From Planctomycetota bacterium (lineage in GTDB: Bacteria > Planctomycetota > Phycisphaerae > UBA1845), in NCBI GenBank assembly GCA_024280855.1, contig JAJRPG010000091.1:1-39060 (forward strand): a stretch of 39,060 nt of DNA, read 5' to 3'. Positions 14,716-22,352 of this stretch are shown here, in pieces. Within the stretch, counting starts at the first letter, position 1; each line of letters begins with the position of its first letter. Below the pieces are notes generated by a model that saw nothing but the letters and a program-made list of their open reading frames with translations, did not search any database and had not been told where the DNA came from. The translations under genes and the position numbers were made by a program.

Positions 14716-14769
14716 GATAGTGTGTGCGAGGCATGATAAATTTATTAACACCAGAATGTAGCCATAGAA

Positions 14770-16113
14770 ATGAATGATCTTACACCACAACAAATCGTAG
14801 ACGCCTTAGACAAATACATCGTTGGCCAAGCCGACGCCAAGCGAGCCTCAGCCGTCGCCATCCGCAATCGCTGGCGACGTCGTCAGCTACCGGAAGAATT
14901 GCGCAACGAAGTTGGCCCCAGCAACATGATCCTCATTGGCCCTACAGGCGTAGGTAAAACCGAGATTGCAAGACGCCTAGCCAGCCTCGTCAACGCTCCA
15001 TTCATCAAAGTCGAAGCCACGAAATATACCGAAGTAGGCTATCATGGCCGAGACGTCGAAAGCATGATCCGCGACCTCGTTGAACTCGCCGTACACATGG
15101 TCCACGACGAGCAAACCGAAGTCGTTCGCACAGAAGCCGAAAGACGCTCCGAAGAACAACTCATCGACGCCATTCTTCCTCCTACAGATTTCGACCGACA
15201 GGACACAGCCGCTGAGAGCGATACCGCCGAGCGGCGTCATCGGTCACGTGAAAAAATCCGTATTCAATTACAAAGCGGCGAGCTGGAAGAACGCAACATC
15301 GACATCACAGTAGAATCAAAAGGTACGCCCATCGGAATTATGTCCAACGTGGGCATGGACCAGCTAGAACCCGAAATGCAAAACTTCATGGAACGCCTCA
15401 TGCCCACCCAGCAGAAAAAGCGTTCTACGACGGTCAAAGAAGCTCGAAAAATTATATTCAACCAGCAGTGCGAGCAGCTTATCGACCGTGACAAAACTAC
15501 AGAAATAGCCATCCGCCGCACGGAAGATAGCGGCATCGTCTTCCTGGACGAAATTGATAAACTAGCCGCCCCATCACAATCGCACGGGCCAGACATCTCC
15601 CGCCAGGGCGTGCAGCGAGACTTATTACCCATCATCGAGGGATGCACGGTGCAATGTCGATATGGGCCAGTCAAAACCGACCACATTTTATTCATCTCCG
15701 CCGGCGCGTTTCACTCCAGTAAGCCCAGTGACCTGATGCCAGAATTGCAAGGCCGATTGCCCATTCGCGTTGAGTTAGTCGATCTAACCAAAGAGGATTT
15801 CAAGCGAATCCTAACCGCCCCGCAAAACGCCCTCACCAAACAGCAGGTAGCCCTCCTTGCCACCGAGGGTGTTCTCATCGACTTCACCGAAGACGCCGTC
15901 GACGCTCTAGCTGACGCCGCCTTCCGGGTGAATGAATCCACGGACAACATAGGCGCCCGCCGCCTCACCACCGTAATGGAACGAGTCATGGAAGAAATAA
16001 GCTTCGACGCCCCAGAGCGCAATGGCGAAACCATCAAAATCGATAGGGCTTATGTAGAAAAAAGACTGGAAGGCGTATCAGAAGACAGCGACCTAAGCCG
16101 GTTTATCCTGTAA
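14770..16113 (+). CDS. hslU: ATP-dependent protease ATPase subunit HslU
   Basis: AAA+ unfoldase partner of HslV, 447 aa, normal length. The N-terminus LTPQQIVDALDKYIVGQADAKR is typical. Walker A is GPTGVGKTE (about 57-65), Walker B is VFLDEID (about 257-263), and the pore/I-domain region lies between them. The C-terminus ends DLSRFIL, the conserved tail that inserts into HslV to activate it. Together with hslV it forms a complete two-gene module. No heat-shock promoter was identified by eye upstream. Confidence 0.97.
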   Translation: MNDLTPQQIVDALDKYIVGQADAKRASAVAIRNRWRRRQLPEELRNEVGPSNMILIGPTGVGKTEIARRLASLVNAPFIKVEATKYTEVGYHGRDVESMIRDLVELAVHMVHDEQTEVVRTEAERRSEEQLIDAILPPTDFDRQDTAAESDTAERRHRSREKIRIQLQSGELEERNIDITVESKGTPIGIMSNVGMDQLEPEMQNFMERLMPTQQKKRSTTVKEARKIIFNQQCEQLIDRDKTTEIAIRRTEDSGIVFLDEIDKLAAPSQSHGPDISRQGVQRDLLPIIEGCTVQCRYGPVKTDHILFISAGAFHSSKPSDLMPELQGRLPIRVELVDLTKEDFKRILTAPQNALTKQQVALLATEGVLIDFTEDAVDALADAAFRVNESTDNIGARRLTTVMERVMEEISFDAPERNGETIKIDRAYVEKRLEGVSEDSDLSRFIL

Positions 16114-16523
16114 TTAAAGAGTATATCGAAGAGTCGCAAATAAAAGGTTTAAAGGTTTAGCGCCACCAGAGCCGCACGGCGCAAGCCTGCGGGCATGCCT
16201 TACGCGTTTATGCCCCATGGACGTTGCCCCAGATTGCCACCAGGCTAGCGCCAGGTGCTCTGGTCGCTTGCCATCGTCACTCAAAACAAACCAGTCTCAC
16301 CCGTCACCACAGTTATCGGACCTTACTCCACCCTCACCTTCCACACCTTACCTTTCACCTCAAAACGAATAAACATCCCATATTTTCATCACGCTACCAC
16401 TAGCAGGTGTCGATGCCTTGGCTTATACTGCCCGGCTCTTCGCTGCTTGGCTCAGCTTCTTAGCGGAGAAAATCGTGCGATTAGGGTAACTTTAGGTGCT
16501 AGTTTTTTGGGAATGAGTTTGTT
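16114..16523. other. 410-bp intergenic region with repeat copy C and the rpsU leader
   Basis: Contains paired-arm copy C (16167-16262). A TTATACT sequence near 16423-16429, about 95 nt before rpsU, could be a -10 element, but no good -35 is seen. A 90-codon open frame at 16255-16527 overlapping the rpsU start is not convincing as a gene. Confidence 0.5.
16167..16262. repeat. Paired-arm repeat element, copy C (96 bp)
   Basis: The left arm 16167-16194 is identical to that of copy B. The right arm 16235-16262 (TGCCACCAGGCTAGCGCC...GCTCTG) differs from that of copy A by one base. The 40-nt interior is unrelated to A and B. Confidence 0.8.
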
Positions 16524-16745
16524 TTGATTAAGGTACGGCCTCGCGGTAACGAATCCATCCAGCAAATGTTGAAACGGTTTAAGCGTCTTTGTCAGCGTGA
16601 AGGTTTAACACGCGACCTCAAACGACATAGCTACTACGAAAAACCATCCGAACGAAAACGCCGTCAGTCGCGCAAGGCTATCCGTAAGTCTGAAAAAGAC
16701 GAAGAGCTAGCCAATAGCGCATCGTCGAACACACGGCGCAAGTAG
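16524..16745 (+). CDS. rpsU: 30S ribosomal protein S21
   Basis: Small basic ribosomal protein of the 30S platform that helps early mRNA base-pairing. 73 aa with the family signature IKVRPRGNESIQQMLKRFKR, then REGLTRDLKRHSYYEKPSERKRR and a Lys/Arg-rich tail. It begins at TTG: no ATG or GTG is available in frame because an in-frame TAG lies at 16500-16502. GAATGAG about seven bases upstream could serve as ribosome site. A TTG start in a ribosomal protein gene may reflect regulated or low translation. It stands alone on the + strand. Confidence 0.93.
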   Translation: MIKVRPRGNESIQQMLKRFKRLCQREGLTRDLKRHSYYEKPSERKRRQSRKAIRKSEKDEELANSASSNTRRK

Positions 16746-16863
16746 TCTTTACGATTTCCCAACGCTCATCACATGGATAACAAAAAGTTATTCATGACTG
16801 ACTGATGAGCGATGTCACGCGCAGACAATACTGTATCACTCCATCAGACACACCTCCCAGCCT

Positions 16864-16893
16864 GGTGGCATGGGTACGCGCAGCTTACCCGTG
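16864..16893. repeat. TGGCATGGGTA...TACCCGTG palindromic repeat, copy 2
   Basis: Same consensus as the copies at 10080 and 34397 (GGTGGCATGGGTA, short variable loop, AGCTTACCCGTG). It lies in the 298-bp gap between rpsU and the SDR gene, where I see no gene. Confidence 0.65.
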
Positions 16894-17043
16894 TATTCAT
16901 TAGCCAATAACATCATCGCACACATCCCCACTACCGAGCGCCCCAGCGCAATCAATCTTACTCTAGTGACCAGCACGGAAACAACGCCTATGATAATCGC
17001 AATGAATACGCCCTAGCGTGAATGGCTGAGTCAAAATAAATAA

Positions 17044-17841
17044 GTGAGAACCATTGTGCCTAATACACAAAAAGTTGCCCTAGTCACTGGCGGATCGCGC
17101 GGCATAGGCCGGGCCATCTGTCTCGAACTTGCCAGCCTAGGCTACGCCGTCGTCATCAACTTCAACGAAAACATCACCGCAGCCGAGGACACGCGCGAAG
17201 CCGTCGAGGCCTTGGGCGTCCCAGCTGAAACCTGCCAGGGCGACATCTCCGCAAAATCTCATCGTGACTTGATGGTGGCATTCACCTTGGAACGCTTTGG
17301 CCGAATCGACTTACTCGTCAACAACGCGGGCATCGCACCAAAAGTCAGAGCAGACATTTTAGAAACCGACGAAGAAGTCTTCGACGAAATCCTGAACACC
17401 AACCTCAAAGCCCCCTACTTCATGACCCAAGGCGTAGCTAATGCCATGGTAGACCTGCGTAACGACAACACCATAGATAGCGGCATTATCATCAACCTCA
17501 GCTCCCTTCGGTCATATACAGCTGCCCGCAACTACGGCGAGTATTGCATCAGCAAAGCTGGCGTGAGCATGATAACGAAACTATTCGCCGTTCGGCTAGC
17601 CGAGCATGGCATCAACGTTTACGAAATTAGTCCTGGCATAATCGAAACAGACATGACCTCCGGCGACGCCACCAAGGAATATTACAACGCAAAAATAGCC
17701 AAGGGCATGGCCCCAATAAATCGCTGGGGCAAACCAGAAGAAGTAGCCAAAGCCGTGGGCGCAATCGCACAAGGAAGCTACCCCTTTAGCACCGGCCAAG
17801 TATTCCACATAGACGGCGGCTGGCATTTAAGGGAACTGTAA
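17044..17841 (+). CDS. Short-chain dehydrogenase/reductase, FabG-like (3-ketoacyl-ACP reductase family)
   Basis: Classical SDR, 265 aa, NAD(P)-dependent and cytoplasmic. The Rossmann glycine motif is TGGSRGIG (about residues 15-22), with NNAG near 95, catalytic Ser in NLSSLRSY and the YxxxK pair in YGEYCISKAG. The C-terminus carries PINRWGKPEEVAKAV and the usual closing DGG. Members annotated as 3-ketoacyl-ACP reductase share this tail, but the substrate cannot be told from sequence. The start is GTG 17044, with GTG 17056 as an alternative. It is monocistronic and converges with a lipoprotein gene. Confidence 0.88.
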   Translation: MRTIVPNTQKVALVTGGSRGIGRAICLELASLGYAVVINFNENITAAEDTREAVEALGVPAETCQGDISAKSHRDLMVAFTLERFGRIDLLVNNAGIAPKVRADILETDEEVFDEILNTNLKAPYFMTQGVANAMVDLRNDNTIDSGIIINLSSLRSYTAARNYGEYCISKAGVSMITKLFAVRLAEHGINVYEISPGIIETDMTSGDATKEYYNAKIAKGMAPINRWGKPEEVAKAVGAIAQGSYPFSTGQVFHIDGGWHLREL

Positions 17842-17896
17842 CGTCACGCACTGCCTAACCATTTGGTAATGCCCCGTCATCCCGTCGCAGCCCCAC

Positions 17897-17924
17897 CGTC
17901 ATTCCCACGAAGGCGGGAATCCAG
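17897..17924. repeat. Single arm of the CGTCATTCCC...GGCGGGAATCCAG repeat
   Basis: Closely resembles the left arm of the 13461-13540 hairpin and is itself partly palindromic (ATTCCC...GGGAAT). It lies between convergent genes ending at 17841 (+) and 17976 (-), where it may act in termination. Confidence 0.65.
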
Positions 17925-17975
17925 ACGAACCTCGCACATTTTGAATCAATAGCAGAAACGCCTAGATAGCTTCTA

Positions 17976-18725
17976 CTACGAGCCTGAATTGTCAGCCGGA
18001 GCATCCGCGTCGTTGGTGGTAAAGTTATCTACCGCAAAAACAGTACTCGCAGCCTCGTCACTAATGGCGTCAACGAAAATAGTAATGAAGCCAATACCTC
18101 CGGTTAGCGAAACACCGTAGACCGTTTTCAGTGATTCGAGGTCTAAATCTATCCGTCCTGAGAACCCAGTGACATCTTGGAAAACGGCACCGGCAGGGAA
18201 CGTGTTGTTGAGCGGCATTTCTATGATTTCGGCTTCGTCTCCATCTGCCGGCACAGCACTACGGACCCCGAGGGATACAATTCCTGGATCAACGGAACCT
18301 ACCCATGCGAAATCGAAAGCCGCTCTTGCTACCGGCGGGCTGATACGAATCACTACTGCTTCGGAAACGCTCACATCGTTATCAATGGGCTTTGGGCTGC
18401 CCCACATCGCCTCGCCAGTGATACCATTACCAGCAACGACGTCGTCGGGAAGTAAGTAGTTATCGTCGAAGAACAAGTTGTTACCGATATCGTTTTGGAA
18501 TGAAATACCGTCGGGAGTTTCGAAGTTCAATCCCGGAAAAGCAGACACGAGTAACCCACTCCCCGCTGATGGCCAATCAAAACCATCGCCGCCATCAAGC
18601 ATCACCCCGGACTTGAATGTGTATAGAACTGTTGGAGAAACTTCAGCGACTTCAGGCGGCACGGCTGAGCACCCTGCGATCATCGCCACCGTAACAACCG
18701 AAAATTCAACCATTCGTTTTAACAT
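17976..18725 (-). CDS. Putative secreted lipoprotein, unknown function
   Basis: 249 aa. Type II signal peptide MLKRMVEFSVVTVAMIAGC with the lipid-modified Cys at residue 19. A strong AGGGGG ribosome site precedes the ATG at 18725. The mature part is acidic and beta-rich (VLYTFKSGVMLDGGDGFDW, then FDFAWVGSVDPGIVSLGVRS, FSGRIDLDLESL, then FAVDNFTTN). The end resembles the discoidin/PEP-CTERM-type beta-sandwich proteins common in planctomycetes, where a closing 'VDNF' strand is typical, but no PEP-CTERM anchor is present. No enzymatic motif was seen. Confidence 0.65.
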   Translation of the reverse strand: MLKRMVEFSVVTVAMIAGCSAVPPEVAEVSPTVLYTFKSGVMLDGGDGFDWPSAGSGLLVSAFPGLNFETPDGISFQNDIGNNLFFDDNYLLPDDVVAGNGITGEAMWGSPKPIDNDVSVSEAVVIRISPPVARAAFDFAWVGSVDPGIVSLGVRSAVPADGDEAEIIEMPLNNTFPAGAVFQDVTGFSGRIDLDLESLKTVYGVSLTGGIGFITIFVDAISDEAASTVFAVDNFTTNDADAPADNSGS

Positions 18726-18879
18726 GCTTGCCCCCTACAATTTTCTTCCATAGATTTCATGCCATCGAAACTCAGTCAGATAAGTTCCCTACGGGTCTTA
18801 CTTACGAATAAAAATCGCGTCAACGCCACACATTGCGATAGAGTGTGCAAGTCTTTTTACGCAATGATACCGATTATTT

Positions 18880-19689
18880 TTAGGCCACCTGATGTAAATG
18901 AACGTCACGTTGGGGAAATGGGAAACTGATATTCTCAGCGTCGAACCTTAGTTTGACTAATTCGATAATATCACAGTGCACGCTCCAATAGTCTGACGTG
19001 TTGACCCAAGGCCTGACTATGATGTTTACGCTATTATCAGCAAGTTCCGCGACTGCAATAGCCGCTGCTGGCTCTCTTAATATACGTTTGTCTTTAGCGA
19101 TAATGTCTTGCAGAACATCCTTAGCTTGCTTGATGTCGTCGCCGTAACCAATACCGAATACAAAGTCTATGCGTCTGGTGTCGTTGGTGGAATAGTTTGT
19201 GATTGTGCCACTAGTTATCGCAGCATTAGGCACAATGACACGCTTGTTGTCTGGGGTTTTGAGAATGGTGGCGAAGACTTGAACTTCTTCAATCGTTCCG
19301 CTCACGCCACCGGCTTCGACAAAATCTCCGGCTTTGAATGGGCGGAATATGATGACCATGACGCCAGAGGCAAAGTTCGCAAGTGAACTTTGAAGGGCTA
19401 ATCCGATGGCTAGTCCTGCGGCGCCGACTACCGCGACAAATGATGTCGTGGGTACGCCGAGTTTTTGGATGGCCGAGATTACAACCATGGTCATTAACAT
19501 GGCGTATGCGAGGGTTGTTGCGAATCCTATCAGGGTAGGTTCGACCTTGGCTTTGCGCATGATCCGATCAAGGATGCCTGTGAGAGACTTGGCTATCAGC
19601 CATCCAACTACGAGTGTGGCAAGTGATGTTAGAACGATGGGGCCGTAAAGTGCCAGCCAATATTGAATCGATCCAGGATACTGATACAT
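18880..19689 (-). CDS. MscS-family small-conductance mechanosensitive channel
   Basis: Inner-membrane osmotic safety valve, about 269 aa. I chose ATG 19689 (MYQYPGS...) because AAGGAGA lies about nine bases upstream; the longer frame runs into a hairpin repeat. Three membrane helices are visible: about residues 10-30, 50-70 and the Gly/Ala-rich pore helix near 80-100 (VGAAGLAIGLALQSSLANFASG). The beta-domain signature follows (FRPFKAGDFVEAGGVSGTIEEV, then VPNAAITSGTITNYS). The C-terminal alpha/beta domain is complete. It stands apart from its neighbours. Confidence 0.92.
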   Translation of the reverse strand: MYQYPGSIQYWLALYGPIVLTSLATLVVGWLIAKSLTGILDRIMRKAKVEPTLIGFATTLAYAMLMTMVVISAIQKLGVPTTSFVAVVGAAGLAIGLALQSSLANFASGVMVIIFRPFKAGDFVEAGGVSGTIEEVQVFATILKTPDNKRVIVPNAAITSGTITNYSTNDTRRIDFVFGIGYGDDIKQAKDVLQDIIAKDKRILREPAAAIAVAELADNSVNIIVRPWVNTSDYWSVHCDIIELVKLRFDAENISFPFPQRDVHLHQVA

Positions 19690-19727
19690 GGAAAATGTCT
19701 CCTTACTAGTTAGTGTATGCCAGTGAC

Positions 19728-19792
19728 GTAGGTCGGGGCATCGACCCGGCGCATCACGAGCCAAGAATCGTCGGGTCGATGAACCGACCTAC
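19728..19792. repeat. GTAGGTCGG inverted repeat (long hairpin)
   Basis: Left arm GTAGGTCGGGGCATCGACCC and right arm GGGTCGATGAACCGACCTAC pair over about 20 positions with two adjacent mismatches and a ~25-nt loop. It lies between the orphan AT-rich gene, whose stop is five bases away, and mscS. It could end transcription of the orphan gene or mark an insertion boundary. Confidence 0.75.
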
Positions 19793-19796
19793 ACGC

Positions 19797-20456
19797 TTAT
19801 CTATTGAGATAGAACTGATCATTTTCGCCGCCAAACTGAAATGCTAATACACCCTCCCCCTTAGGCATATTTAGATTTTGCCATGCCACAAAGTGGAAGT
19901 CGTAAGCCTTTCCCGGCATGATTATTTCATAGTGTAACATCATGGCATTACCGAGAACTGGGGGAGACCATTCAAGTTCTTTCTTAATGCAATATATAGT
20001 ACACATAACTGGTGCATGCGGAAATCCATTGAGCGGGAAATGTTGTTGATTCTTCTTATGGGCGTTTACTTCGTCAATTGTTGCGCTTGGTAAATTAACT
20101 ATCGAGTTAAATTGTACCGTCGCAACGTGCCTAATATCAGTCTTTTTATTTAATTGCATGCGCTGTCGATGTGTCGGATCACTCGTGTGTATATTCACTA
20201 CTCCCGATTCATGCAGTGAAATATAGATGTTTCCTCCTCTTCTACATTGTAACGAATGACGCAAATCGTCTTTTATAGACTCTATAGAGTAGTCTGAATT
20301 AGAAAAGGGAAAAAATAGTAGCGAATGATCTTTATTACTGAATTTGATTTTGAATAACCATCGAAATTCTAGTCGATTATCCGTTGTATAAAACTTGATC
20401 TCGTGCTTTGGCTGCCACTTAATAGTTATACGCATTCTTGGTACTTTAATGCACAT
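19797..20456 (-). CDS. AT-rich orphan protein, unknown function
   Basis: 219 aa from the ATG at 20456 (ATG 20435, MRITIKW, is an alternative). I do not recognise a family. It has no signal peptide or membrane segment. The sequence is rich in His, Asn, Lys and Phe, with beta-strand-like stretches (GGNIYISLHESGVVNIH, then IRHVATVQFNSIVNLP). Base use differs clearly from the neighbours: 20341-20400 has 17 G+C in 60, while flanking genes are near half G+C. It has intact reading over 660 bp and is flanked by AT-rich DNA on one side and a hairpin repeat on the other. This suggests a recently acquired single-gene insert between mscS and the epimerase gene. Coding status is likely but unproven. Confidence 0.55.
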   Translation of the reverse strand: MCIKVPRMRITIKWQPKHEIKFYTTDNRLEFRWLFKIKFSNKDHSLLFFPFSNSDYSIESIKDDLRHSLQCRRGGNIYISLHESGVVNIHTSDPTHRQRMQLNKKTDIRHVATVQFNSIVNLPSATIDEVNAHKKNQQHFPLNGFPHAPVMCTIYCIKKELEWSPPVLGNAMMLHYEIIMPGKAYDFHFVAWQNLNMPKGEGVLAFQFGGENDQFYLNR

Positions 20457-20536
20457 ACAAATTATTATCTCATGTTATATGATTATACTTACTAAGGAAC
20501 ACCCGTCTAATTTCCTGAACTACAAGCCAAATATGT

Positions 20537-21334
20537 CTAAACACCAAACTCTTCAACTCGCCCACGTGCGGCTATTAAATCACTCATCGGATCATTCGAT
20601 CCTGTACGCCGAAGTATGTACGCACCGCGATAGTCTGTTGATTCTAGCGTGACCATGGCCCCGGTGAGATCGACGTCTCCTTCACCCATGCGCACTTCGC
20701 AGCCTGGGCGATCAGCCCTTCCTGCGCGGGCGTCTCGGACGTGAACGATAGCTATGCTCGTTGCGAATCTCTCCACATAGCGAATTGGATTATTCCCAGC
20801 TATGACCAAAGGCGTGAGGTCCAAACCTAATTGTATTGCGGGGCAAGCGACCGCGTCGAACAGCGTTGCGAATCCGTCAGGCTCATCTGATGACGGACGT
20901 AGTGCCAAGCGGATGCCATATGTGTCTGCTGCTTCCCCCATCTGTTGCAGCGCCTCAACAGCTACCGGAGATGGCTCAGATGTTTCGGGATGGGTGACAG
21001 CGCCAATGGCTGTACTCACCACAGAAACGTGCAGGTCAGCCGCGAGTTTGAGTATATCATGGGTCAATGCGATGCGATGATCTATCGTAGAAGGATCAGT
21101 CAGCCGAAGCATGGCATGGTCAGCCGTGAGGGAAGTTAGTTGCAACCCCGTCCCTTCAACAAATCGTAATAAGTGACGCCGGCCACTAGCCGACAGCACG
21201 CTTGGCGACATATCCGGCGCGTGCGCAGCTAACTCCACCAGCTGCACGTCGAGCTTACCGGCCTGTTGCAAAGCACGTTTGGTATCACCATGAAGGTCGT
21301 GCGCATTAACGCCTAGTCGTTCAGTTACACTCAT
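20537..21334 (-). CDS. Sugar phosphate isomerase/epimerase-like (AP endonuclease family 2 TIM barrel)
   Basis: About 265 aa from ATG 21334 (MSVTERLGVN), which has GGTGG a few bases upstream. The longer frame to 21430 adds a hydrophobic, unlikely leader. The pattern is that of xylose-isomerase-like TIM barrels: VQLVELAAH after strand 1, LTSLTADHA, VSVVSTAIGAV, GIRLALRPSS, IQLGLDLTPLVIAG and IVHVRDARAG. It closes with GEGDVDLTGAMVTLESTDYRGAYIL. The usual metal ligands (Glu, Asp, His, Glu) are only partly recognisable: ALRPSS replaces the common E-x-H strand, so catalytic activity is uncertain. It may be co-transcribed with the upstream membrane proteins, although a strong hairpin separates them. 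Confidence 0.72.
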   Translation of the reverse strand: MSVTERLGVNAHDLHGDTKRALQQAGKLDVQLVELAAHAPDMSPSVLSASGRRHLLRFVEGTGLQLTSLTADHAMLRLTDPSTIDHRIALTHDILKLAADLHVSVVSTAIGAVTHPETSEPSPVAVEALQQMGEAADTYGIRLALRPSSDEPDGFATLFDAVACPAIQLGLDLTPLVIAGNNPIRYVERFATSIAIVHVRDARAGRADRPGCEVRMGEGDVDLTGAMVTLESTDYRGAYILRRTGSNDPMSDLIAARGRVEEFGV

Positions 21335-21479
21335 ATCGCCACCACGCCTCACACCTATAATTATGACACTCAATTCACTACATTGTAGTAGCCATATTAT
21401 AGCGGACACGCAAGCCTTTAGTAGACACAAGAATGGTAGCGAGCGCTCGAATTTTGAATGAGGGGCAGCAAGCCGAGTG

Positions 21480-21511
21480 CCCCATTCTTCGGGTACTCCC
21501 GAAGAATGGGG
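21480..21511. terminator. Perfect 14-bp stem-loop, possible terminator
   Basis: CCCCATTCTTCGGG and CCCGAAGAATGGGG are exact inverted copies with a TACT loop, in the 261-bp gap between two minus-strand genes. It lies ~85 bases past the stop of the 21596-22207 gene. There is no T-tract on either side, so termination is inferred. Confidence 0.6.
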
Positions 21512-21595
21512 GAAGTAGAATCATGAATGAGTCGCGTGGCACTTAGACCAACGTGCTACAGGCGACAACAGCGAGAGATGAAACAATGTCGGTCA

Positions 21596-22207
21596 TTAAA
21601 CATCAGTATGAGTACGATTCACTTCACCCACCTGATAGAAACAGCTAACCACAGCCGGGACAATAATTAAAAACGGTCCAACGAAACTGTTGTTGCTTCC
21701 CAAAGACGTCATCGTGCCATAGAGATTAGGCCAAGCCATGACCAAAGCGGCGATGCCAGACACTAAAAGAAAAGCGCCAATGATCGAAGTCACAAATACG
21801 ATGACGAGTTGCCTATTGATGTACGCATATGCCGTACCAACAAGTAGCGTCGCGATAACTACGAATATAAAAACCGAACCTCTCATACCGGATTGTTCAA
21901 GCAAGTATCCAATCATAAACGCAATAATCATGCCACCCAAGACCGCCGCGGCGTATTTCGCCGGCTTATAACAAGCCGCCGCTATGACGATACCAACTAC
22001 TACAGCACAAACTGTTTGCAGTCCTCCAGAACCGACAAACTGCGCGGTCATCATTGCAGCCATCAATCCGAAAGACGCGACGACGCATAGACGCCACATA
22101 CGAAATCCAAAAATCATCAACGCTGTTCCTGCGACTAACAACGGAAAACCTATCAAATGGTCAGCGTTTCGTAGAAAAATGAGCCAGTCATTTATGGTAT
22201 CGCTCAT
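21596..22207 (-). CDS. Glycine-rich polytopic membrane protein (TMEM198/DUF4203-like)
   Basis: 203 aa with about seven hydrophobic segments and almost no soluble part. Pattern: LLVAGTALMIFGFRMWRL, then VVASFGLMAAMMTAQFVG, TVCAVVVGIVIAAACY, AAAVLGGMIIAFMIGYLL and two more. The spacing of Gly/Ala-rich helices matches the first half of the neighbouring 22353-23195 protein, so the two are probably distant paralogs. The start ATG has GGGAG upstream. Function is unknown; similar proteins are annotated only as membrane proteins. Its position downstream of ftsQ on the same strand suggests an envelope role, but co-transcription is not shown. Confidence 0.7.
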   Translation of the reverse strand: MSDTINDWLIFLRNADHLIGFPLLVAGTALMIFGFRMWRLCVVASFGLMAAMMTAQFVGSGGLQTVCAVVVGIVIAAACYKPAKYAAAVLGGMIIAFMIGYLLEQSGMRGSVFIFVVIATLLVGTAYAYINRQLVIVFVTSIIGAFLLVSGIAALVMAWPNLYGTMTSLGSNNSFVGPFLIIVPAVVSCFYQVGEVNRTHTDV

Positions 22208-22352
22208 GACATAATCTCCCGGCCTCGAACAGATGCGTATCCGAAGCCCAATAGCGCGTACGGCGGCGTCATAGACCTCTTATCATCTCTAAATTTACAA
22301 TTCCGATCTCGCAATAGCGAAACGAAAAGAGATTTTTCGGAAGATATGTAAG

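Noticed and set aside
4129-16262. CRISPR array or integron attC reading of the paired-arm elements
   Set aside because: Copies are kilobases apart, not clustered. There is no cas or integrase gene and no GTTRRRY core at the ends.
16255-16527. 90-codon open frame before rpsU, overlapping its TTG
   Set aside because: It begins inside repeat copy C and has no family features; more likely the rpsU leader.
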